The notes under the pieces: model-generated
Databases searched by the model: none
What the model saw: only the letters and a program-made list of their open reading frames with translations
What the model was told of the DNA's origin: nothing
Part shown: positions 33,548-39,047 of the stretch, in pieces
How the letters are laid out: each line of letters opens with the position of its first letter
Numbering within the stretch: the stretch's first letter is position 1
From: Clostridia bacterium
GTDB taxonomy: Bacteria > Bacillota > Clostridia > Oscillospirales > UBA644
Assembly (NCBI GenBank): GCA_017623475.1
Contig: JAGAPC010000025.1
Location: forward strand, 1 to 39,047
Direction of reading: 5' to 3'
DNA length: 39,047 nucleotides
Position numbers and translations under genes: made by a program

Positions 33548-34368
33548 AGCCCGACCCCCCGAATCAGCACCACCGGATTCAAAGCCAGCGTTACGCCGAG
33601 AACGGCAACGCAGAAGAGAAGCGCCGCCAGATCCCGCCAAGAAAAACGGTATTCCACGAACCGGGTTCTTCCCTTAAAATCTCCGTCGTAGCAACGGCAT
33701 TCCATGGCAACCGCCAATTCCTCGGCACGGCGGAAGGCGGAAACGAACAGAGGGATCAGAATGGGGATCATCGCCTTTGCCCGACGCACCAGACTGCCGC
33801 TTTCAAAATCCGCGCCCCGCGCCTTTTGGGCGTTCATGATCTTTTCGGTTTCTTCCAAAAGGGTGGGGATAAACCGCAGAGCGATGGTCATCATCATGGC
33901 AAAATCATGCACCGGAACGCGCAGATACGTCAAGGGAAACATCAGCCGTTCCAGCCCCCCGGTAAGGAGCAAGGGGGAGGTGGTATAGGTGAGAACCGAC
34001 ATGGTCAGCACCATCATCACGATACGGACGATCATAAAAATTCCGTTCAGAATTCCTTCCCAGGAAACGGAGAAAACCCAAAAGGTAAACAAGGGTTCTC
34101 CGTCGGAATAAAGCATATTCAGAAGGGCGGTAAACGCCATAATGAACAACAGGGGCTTTAATCCCCGCAGGTAAAATTTCAAGGAAATGCGGGTCAGCCC
34201 GATCACCAGGGCGGTGGCGACCAGCAAAAACAGATACGCCGCCACGGTCTTTGCCAAAAACAGCGTGACCACGTAGCAGATCATCAACAGGATCTTTGCC
34301 CTGGGATCCATGCGATGCACGAAGGACGTGCCGGGGAAATATTGCCCCAAGGTAATATCACGGATCAT
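33544..34368 (-). CDS. ecfT: ECF transporter transmembrane component EcfT
   Basis: The scaffold subunit that couples the EcfA ATPases to vitamin-binding S components. The 274-residue protein begins DITLGQYFPGTSFVHRMDPRAKI, typical of EcfT. It has four to five spans, and the coupling helices include MNAQKARGAD and the downstream MECRCYDGDFKGRT, equivalents of the two Ala-Arg-Gly-like motifs that contact the ATPases. It overlaps ecfA2 and truA by 4 bases each. No S component is encoded nearby, so this is a shared (group II) module. Confidence 0.95.
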   Translation of the reverse strand: MIRDITLGQYFPGTSFVHRMDPRAKILLMICYVVTLFLAKTVAAYLFLLVATALVIGLTRISLKFYLRGLKPLLFIMAFTALLNMLYSDGEPLFTFWVFSVSWEGILNGIFMIVRIVMMVLTMSVLTYTTSPLLLTGGLERLMFPLTYLRVPVHDFAMMMTIALRFIPTLLEETEKIMNAQKARGADFESGSLVRRAKAMIPILIPLFVSAFRRAEELAVAMECRCYDGDFKGRTRFVEYRFSWRDLAALLFCVAVLGVTLALNPVVLIRGVGL

Positions 34369-35228
34369 TTCGCACCTCCCGTCAAAGCGTCAAGGCTGCG
34401 AACCGCCTCTTCCGGTGACAATACGGAGGGAAGATTTTCGTATCCCTGCGCCTTCAGCGTCAGAAAAACCCGGGTGATCTGGGGGACGTTCAGCCCCATG
34501 GCAAGAAGCTCCTGCCCTCTGCCGAAGACGGTGCGGGTATCGTCAAGCATTTTGAGATTTCCCTTTTCCAGCACCATAACCCGGTCGGCGTGGGCGGCAA
34601 CGTCCTCCATACTGTGGGAAACGAGAAGCACCGTAGCCCCTTCTTCCCTTTGATAATCCCGAACGTTGCTTAAAATTTCGTTGCACCCCTTGGGATCCAG
34701 ACCGGCGGTCGGCTCGTCAAGGATCAGAACCTTGGGGCGCATCGCCAGAATCCCGGCGATGGCAACCCGGCGCTTTTGTCCCCCGGACAGCTCAAAGGGG
34801 GATTTTTCTCTCAATTTATCGGAAAGGCCGGTAAAGTGCATTCCCTCCTGCACCCGAAGAGCGATTTCCTCCTCGGAAAGCCCCATATTCCGGGGACCGA
34901 AGGCGATATCCTTTTCCACCGTCTCCTCAAACAACTGATATTCGGGGTATTGGAACACCAGCCCCACGTTGGCGCGCAGGGTGCGGCGGTCGTATTTCTT
35001 TGCCCAAACGTCCTCTTCCCGGAAAAAAACCGTGCCGGAGGTGGGCTTCATCAACCCGTTGAGCATTTGGATCAGGGTGGATTTCCCCGAGCCGGTATGC
35101 CCGATGATCCCGATAAATTCCCCCTCGTACAAGGAAAAGGAAACGTGATTGACGGCGGTTTTTTCAAAGGGCGTGCCCGCCCCGTAAACCTGGGTCAGAT
35201 TTTCAACCCGAAGAATCGGCTTACTCAT
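34365..35228 (-). CDS. ecfA2: ECF transporter ATPase EcfA2
   Basis: A 287-residue energy-coupling ATPase. Walker A is GHTGSGKST (~residue 43), Q-loop region FQYPEYQLFEETV, signature LSGGQKRRVAIAG, Walker B VLILDEPTAGLD and H-loop LVSHSMEDVA. It starts with LRVENLTQVYGAGTPFEKTAVNHVSFSL, the EcfA2 pattern with an insert before the first beta-strand. The start at 35228 follows AAAGGAGG; an upstream in-frame reading lies inside ecfA1. Overlaps of 4 bases on both sides show tight coupling with ecfA1 and ecfT. Confidence 0.95.
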   Translation of the reverse strand: MSKPILRVENLTQVYGAGTPFEKTAVNHVSFSLYEGEFIGIIGHTGSGKSTLIQMLNGLMKPTSGTVFFREEDVWAKKYDRRTLRANVGLVFQYPEYQLFEETVEKDIAFGPRNMGLSEEEIALRVQEGMHFTGLSDKLREKSPFELSGGQKRRVAIAGILAMRPKVLILDEPTAGLDPKGCNEILSNVRDYQREEGATVLLVSHSMEDVAAHADRVMVLEKGNLKMLDDTRTVFGRGQELLAMGLNVPQITRVFLTLKAQGYENLPSVLSPEEAVRSLDALTGGAK

Positions 35229-36076
35229 ACGTCCTCCTTTCCGATGCGTCCCGCAAGAAGATCGTCCAACACGGAGATACATTCTCCCTCGGTCAGCACC
35301 GCCAAGGGAACCTTATACCCTTCCTTGCGCAGCAAAAACATCAGCTCGGTGCTTTGGGGAACGTTTAATCCGATGCTCCACAAAAGCCCCGCGTTCTGAA
35401 ATACGTAATGGGGGGTTCCGTCCAAAAGGATTTCCCCTTCGTTCATCACCACGATCCGATCCGCCTGGGCGGCCTCGTCCATGAAATGGGTGATCAAAAC
35501 GACGGTCATCCCCTCCTTGTGGAATTTATGCAAAACCTCCATGACCTCTGCCCGTCCCTTGGGATCGAGCATGGCGGTGGGTTCGTCCAAAACCAAAACG
35601 TCGGGACGCATGGCAAGGATGCCTGCGATGGCAATCCGTTGCTTTTGTCCCCCGGACAGCTTATAGGTGGCGTGGGTGGCGTAATGGGACATATCCACCG
35701 CCTCCAACGCTTCTTTGACCCGTTGGTGCATTTCCTCGTGGGGAATTCCAAGATTTTCCAAGGCGAAGGCGACGTCTTCCTCCACGACGGAGGCGATAAT
35801 CTGATTGTCGGGATTCTGAAAGACCATCCCCACCTTACGGCGGATGGCGTTGAGATCCGATTCGTCGGTCACGTCCAGACCGCAGACGGTCAGCCTGCCG
35901 TCGTCGGGAATGCAAATTCCGTTCAAATGCTTTGCAAAGGTGGACTTCCCGCTTCCGTTATGTCCCAGAATGGCGACGAATTCTCCCCGTTCCACGGTCA
36001 GGGAAACGTCCTTCAATACCGGCTCGGTATCGGCGGAATAGCGGAACGATATATTCTTTGCTTCAATCACAGCCAC
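35225..36076 (-). CDS. ecfA1: ECF transporter ATPase EcfA1
   Basis: A 283-residue ATPase that pairs with EcfA2 to drive vitamin and micronutrient uptake. It opens IEAKNISFRYSADTEPVLKDVSL and has Walker A GHNGSGKSTFAKHLNG, Q-loop VFQNPDNQIIASVVEEDVAFA, signature LSGGQKQRIAIAG, Walker B VLVLDEPTAMLDPKG and H-loop ITHFMDEA. Translation starts at GTG (36076) nine bases after AGGAGGG. It lies 36 bases downstream of the methyltransferase gene and overlaps ecfA2. Confidence 0.95.
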   Translation of the reverse strand: MAVIEAKNISFRYSADTEPVLKDVSLTVERGEFVAILGHNGSGKSTFAKHLNGICIPDDGRLTVCGLDVTDESDLNAIRRKVGMVFQNPDNQIIASVVEEDVAFALENLGIPHEEMHQRVKEALEAVDMSHYATHATYKLSGGQKQRIAIAGILAMRPDVLVLDEPTAMLDPKGRAEVMEVLHKFHKEGMTVVLITHFMDEAAQADRIVVMNEGEILLDGTPHYVFQNAGLLWSIGLNVPQSTELMFLLRKEGYKVPLAVLTEGECISVLDDLLAGRIGKEDV

Positions 36077-36112
36077 GGAAATTCCCCTCCTTTCGGGAAC
36101 ATAAAAAGATTT

Positions 36113-36967
36113 TTATTTCGTCCAGCGGGCGGTCGCTCCGCAGGGCAGACAGTATCCGGTATCCCCTACCGGAAGTCCGATTTCCGACGCGGTGACCTTC
36201 CCCCCAAAGCGGCGGGCAACGGTACACCCCAGCATATATTCCATGCACCCGGCGGAAAGCCCGGTGGTGTAAGAATTCAGAATCAAAAACAACGGATCGT
36301 CGTTTAACACCTGCACGCACAGCTCCAAAAGACCGTACAGCTCGCTTTCCAGCTTCCATACCTCGCCGTCGGGACCTCTGCCGTAGGAGGGAGGATCGAG
36401 GATCAGACCGTCGTACCGTCTTCCCCGGCGGATCTCCCGCTGAACGAACTTGACGCAATCATCGACGATATAGCGGATATTATCCAATCCGCACGCCTGA
36501 GCGTTTTCCTTTGCCCACGCAACCATCCCCTTGGAGGCGTCCACGTGGCAGACCTTTGCCCCTTCCTTGGCGCAAGCCACCGACGCGCCGCCGGTATAGG
36601 CGAAGAGATTTAAAACCTGGGGCTGCTCTCTGCCGCCGTTGCGGATCTGCTCCCTTGCCCAATCCCAGTTGACCGCCTGTTCGGGGAACAAGCCCGTATG
36701 CTTGAACGACATGGGCTTGATCTGAAAGGTCAGATCCTTATAGCCGATATGGAACATGGGAATCTCTTTTCCGTTCCAATGACCGCCCCCGGAGGAAGAT
36801 CGGGAATAGCTGGCGCTGGGGTGCTTCCACGCGGGATGGGTTCGTTCCGTATTCCAGATTACCTGGGGATCGGGGCGGACGAAGGTATAATTCCCCCACC
36901 GTTCCAGCTTTTCTCCGCCGGAAGCGTCCAAAACCTGAAAATCGTTCCAGCCGTCTGCAATCCACAT
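36113..36967 (-). CDS. Class I SAM-dependent methyltransferase (RlmI/RlmK-like)
   Basis: A 284-residue methyltransferase resembling the catalytic part of the 23S rRNA cytosine/guanine methyltransferases RlmI and RlmK. Motif I is LNLFAYTGGASVACAKEGA, the acidic SAM-binding residue is in CHVDASKGMVAWAKENA, and motif IV is LILDPPSYGRG. The N-terminal part (IADGWNDFQVLDASGGEKLERWG) replaces the PUA domain of the Escherichia coli proteins. The ATG at 36967 follows GGAGAAAC; an upstream in-frame start lies over the promoter. It heads the long minus-strand transcript. Substrate RNA is not proven. Confidence 0.85.
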   Translation of the reverse strand: MWIADGWNDFQVLDASGGEKLERWGNYTFVRPDPQVIWNTERTHPAWKHPSASYSRSSSGGGHWNGKEIPMFHIGYKDLTFQIKPMSFKHTGLFPEQAVNWDWAREQIRNGGREQPQVLNLFAYTGGASVACAKEGAKVCHVDASKGMVAWAKENAQACGLDNIRYIVDDCVKFVQREIRRGRRYDGLILDPPSYGRGPDGEVWKLESELYGLLELCVQVLNDDPLFLILNSYTTGLSAGCMEYMLGCTVARRFGGKVTASEIGLPVGDTGYCLPCGATARWTK

Positions 36968-37010
36968 GATTCGTTTCTCCGTCTTATTATTTTTAAATAA
37001 ATCATCATTT

Positions 37011-37039
37011 ATTATAGCACGAAAGCACCCTGCCGTCAA
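37011..37039 (-). promoter_or_regulatory. Promoter of the methyltransferase-ecf-truA series
   Basis: On the minus strand, TTGACG (37034-37039) and TATAAT (37011-37016), 17-bp spacer, with TGC directly before the -10. It is 44 bases from the ATG at 36967. Confidence 0.82.
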
Positions 37040-37120
37040 TACGTCTTACGGAAAAGTCGGAAAAAAGCCGAAAAGAGAGGGGGAGTACCCGGCGGAATTT
37101 CGTCTTTTTTGTTAAGACGG

Positions 37121-37149
37121 TTGCATTATAATAAGAACTGTGCTATAAT
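37121..37149 (+). promoter_or_regulatory. Promoter of the DUF362-mntP transcript
   Basis: TTGCAT (37121-37126) and TATAAT (37144-37149), 17-bp spacer, with TGC before the -10. The ATG at 37181 is 32 bases downstream. No MntR-like palindrome is recognised. Confidence 0.78.
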
Positions 37150-37180
37150 ATTACACGTATCAAAAAACAGGAGATTTGCC

Positions 37181-38338
37181 ATGAAAGTATCCGTCGTTCC
37201 CTGCAACAGCTACGATCCGACGCAAGCCGAAGCCGCCCTGCGACAGGCGTTAGAACCCCTGGGGGGATTGGATTGGGTCACCCCCGGCATGACCGTGGCG
37301 GTCAAAGCGAATCTGGTCACCTTTTTAAAGCCGGAGGCGGCGGCAACCACCCATCCGGTGCTTTTGTGCGCTTTGGTTAAGCTTTTGAAGGAAAGGGGCG
37401 CAAGGGTCATCGTCGGAGACAGTCCCGGAGGATTATATACGAAGGTTTATCTCGACCGCATCTACGGAGTTACCGGGATGAAGGCGGTGGAAGAGGCAGG
37501 CGGGGAATTGAATCGGGATTTTGAGATCAAAGACGCCTCCTTCCCCGACGCGAAGGAAGCAAAAGCCTTTACCTACACCGGGTGGCTGGATCACGCCGAC
37601 GCCATCGTTGATTTCTGCAAATTAAAGACCCACGGCATGATGGCGATGAGTGGGGCGGCGAAAAATATGTTCGGCGTCGTTCCCGGCACGGCAAAGCCGG
37701 AATATCACTACCGCTATCCCGATCCCGACCGATTTGCCGACATGATTCTGGATTTAAACGATTATTTCAAACCCATTTTATCCATCACCGACGGCGTCGT
37801 GGGGATGGAAGGAAACGGACCGACGGCGGGAACGCCCCGAAAGATCGGCGTTATTATCGCCTCGGACTCTCCCCACGCCGCGGATCTCATAGGCGCGGAT
37901 CTTATCGGGCTAAAGGCGGAAGACGTTCCCACGCTTCAGGCGGCGGTACGGCGGGGGCTAATCCCCAAAACCCCGGAGGAATTGGACGTGGTCGGGGATT
38001 GGAAGCCCTTTATCGTTCCCGATTATCAACGGGTGGAGACCACCCACAGTTTGCGGTTCAACAAGGAATCCCACACCTTCTTCGGCAGAATTTCCTCCAC
38101 CTTTATGGACAAAGCCCTGGCGTCGAAACCGGTGCTGAACCCCGACGAGTGTATCGGGTGCAGGGAATGTTTTAAAATCTGCCCGGCAAAAGCCATCGAA
38201 ATGGTAAACAAAAAACCGATCATCAACCGCAAAAATTGCATCCGTTGCTTTTGCTGCCAGGAATTTTGCCCCAAAGGAGCGTTGAAGGTCAAGCGCACGT
38301 GGATCGCAAAATTACTGATCAAAGAAAACAAAAACTGA
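37181..38338 (+). CDS. DUF362 protein with C-terminal 2x[4Fe-4S] ferredoxin domain
   Basis: A 385-residue cytoplasmic protein. The N-terminal DUF362 domain (~1-300) contains VAVKANLVTFLKPEAAATTHP, RVIVGDSPGG, FCKLKTHGMMAMSGAAKNMFG and TDGVVGMEGNGPTAG. The C-terminal domain has two consecutive cluster motifs, CIGCRECFKICP and CIRCFCCQEFCP, each CxxCxxCxxxCP, which should bind two [4Fe-4S] clusters. Members occur widely in anaerobes as presumed redox proteins with unknown partners. The start at 37181 follows CAGGAG; an upstream ATG lies over the promoter. mntP follows after 16 bases, so the two are probably co-transcribed. Confidence 0.88.
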   Translation: MKVSVVPCNSYDPTQAEAALRQALEPLGGLDWVTPGMTVAVKANLVTFLKPEAAATTHPVLLCALVKLLKERGARVIVGDSPGGLYTKVYLDRIYGVTGMKAVEEAGGELNRDFEIKDASFPDAKEAKAFTYTGWLDHADAIVDFCKLKTHGMMAMSGAAKNMFGVVPGTAKPEYHYRYPDPDRFADMILDLNDYFKPILSITDGVVGMEGNGPTAGTPRKIGVIIASDSPHAADLIGADLIGLKAEDVPTLQAAVRRGLIPKTPEELDVVGDWKPFIVPDYQRVETTHSLRFNKESHTFFGRISSTFMDKALASKPVLNPDECIGCRECFKICPAKAIEMVNKKPIINRKNCIRCFCCQEFCPKGALKVKRTWIAKLLIKENKN

Positions 38339-38354
38339 CGAAGGATTTTTTATT

Positions 38355-38933
38355 ATGACGGAATTGATTCAGGTCTTCCTGCTGGCGTTGGGATTGTCCA
38401 TGGACGCCTTTGCCGTATCGGTCTCCGACGGCATCTGCTATCAAAAAGAAAAGAAAAAATTGGTAATCGCCTCGGTCAGCTTCGGCGCATTTCAGGCGTT
38501 GATGCCCCTCATCGGGTATTTGGCGGGGGCAACCTTCAGCCAATACGTGGAGGTGGTGGATCATTGGATCGCCCTGGTTCTTTTGGGATTTTTGGGCGGG
38601 AAAATGCTCGCGGAAGCCATCCAAAATCTTCGGCATCCCGAAATTGCCTGCGACACGGCGCCCTTTACGTACAAAATGATTTTTACCCAATCGATAGCGA
38701 CCAGCATCGACGCTTTGGCGGCGGGAGTTACCTTGGCAGTGGCGTTTCCAAACACCAACCCCTACTTTGCCGTCTCCCTCATCGGCGTCGTAACGGCGCT
38801 TTGCTGCCTTTTCGGCTCCTTTGCGGGGAAACGATTCGGTGCGGTCATGAAGGACAAGGCCGCCCTCTTCGGCGGAATCATCCTGATCGCCATCGGCGTG
38901 AAAATCTTCGTGGAGCATATGTTTTTTGCGTAA
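38355..38933 (+). CDS. mntP: Manganese efflux pump MntP
   Basis: A 192-residue, six-span exporter that removes Mn2+. The two-fold repeat is visible: ALGLSMDAFAVSVSDG in the first half and TQSIATSIDALAAGVTLA in the second, each carrying the conserved aspartate in the membrane. The central GFLGGKMLAEA is typical. Neither a yybP-ykoY riboswitch nor an MntR site is visible in the 16-base gap after the DUF362 gene. The C-terminal codons (38907-38921) recur exactly at the window end, so the C-terminus FVEHMFFA may have been altered by an insertion. Confidence 0.93.
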   Translation: MTELIQVFLLALGLSMDAFAVSVSDGICYQKEKKKLVIASVSFGAFQALMPLIGYLAGATFSQYVEVVDHWIALVLLGFLGGKMLAEAIQNLRHPEIACDTAPFTYKMIFTQSIATSIDALAAGVTLAVAFPNTNPYFAVSLIGVVTALCCLFGSFAGKRFGAVMKDKAALFGGIILIAIGVKIFVEHMFFA

Positions 38934-39047
38934 AAAATCATTTCAAACCATCGAAGAATTTAAATAACGTTACACCAAGAACAACCTCATCCACCACTTC
39001 GTGGTCCCCCTTCCCCTGCTAGGGGAAGGCTTTTCGTGGAGCATATG
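38907..39047 (+). repeat. Hairpin-bearing repeat element flanked by a 15-bp direct repeat
   Basis: The 15 bases at 38907-38921 (last codons of mntP) recur at 39033-39047, 126 bp on, at the window edge. Between them lie ACCAC-TTC-GTGGT and CCTTCCCC-TGCTA-GGGGAAGG hairpins; the second is followed by CTTTT and could act as a terminator. The stretch resembles short dispersed elements common in gut Clostridia. Whether this is an insertion with target-site duplication is inference. Confidence 0.55.

Noticed and set aside
38339..38354. Manganese riboswitch (yybP-ykoY) before mntP
   Set aside because: Only 16 bases separate mntP from the DUF362 gene, too short for the aptamer, and nothing similar is seen before the DUF362 gene.

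Overview
The window reads as a stretch of chromosome from an anaerobic, low-to-mid GC Gram-positive bacterium of the class Clostridia, probably an Oscillospirales-type gut lineage. The evidence is a clostridial pyr operon order with PyrK/PyrDB and PyrI, a DacF-type carboxypeptidase near a SpoIIM-like protein, a ClpE-like ATPase with an N-terminal zinc finger, lipoproteins with classical lipoboxes, strong AGGAGG ribosome binding sites and perfect sigma-A promoters. Assignment below class level is inference.

Layout. 2-7454 (+): carB (5' end outside the window), pyrK, pyrD, pyrF, pyrE, pyrB and pyrI, a near-complete UMP pathway operon. It is followed by a 38-residue membrane miniprotein and a terminator. 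7671-10295 (-): dacF, a YesL/DUF624 membrane protein and a SpoIIM-like membrane protein. 10426-11655 (+): tRNA-Leu(CAA), then an accessory cassette of a four-helix-bundle S23-type protein and a MazG-like pyrophosphohydrolase, bracketed by two identical 95-bp direct repeats made of small hairpins. 11760-15228: a secreted transglutaminase-like lipoprotein, a PHP histidinol-phosphatase-like enzyme (-) and a lipoprotein of unknown function. 15285-19122 (-): a sugar-phosphate isomerase-like TIM barrel and a fused ABC ATPase/FtsX-type permease. 19364-23284 (+): YlmH-like S4 protein, prfA, a HAD phosphatase and a MATE exporter. 23378-24325: an AT-rich three-gene module (lipoprotein and excisionase-like HTH on -, XRE regulator on +) around a symmetric operator. 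24374-28353 (-): a GH106-like alpha-L-rhamnosidase and a surface-anchored secreted protein. 28466-36967 (-): a long co-directional series of an RlmI/RlmK-like methyltransferase, ecfA1, ecfA2, ecfT, truA, a DUF5711-like protein, CvpA and a ClpE-like ATPase. 37181-38933 (+): a DUF362 ferredoxin-domain protein and mntP, then a short dispersed-type hairpin element at the window end.

Most of the window is ordinary housekeeping. The parts that earn a second look are the S23-MazG cassette between hairpin-array repeats (10593-11655), the divergent HTH/XRE switch (23378-24325), the miniprotein after pyrI, and the hairpin element flanked by a 15-bp direct repeat at the mntP 3' end. No rRNA, CRISPR array, complete transposon or prophage structural gene is visible. 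No gene-free stretch exceeds about 300 bases; the longest gaps (10556-10826, 11507-11759, 19123-19363) hold repeats, terminators and promoters described below.
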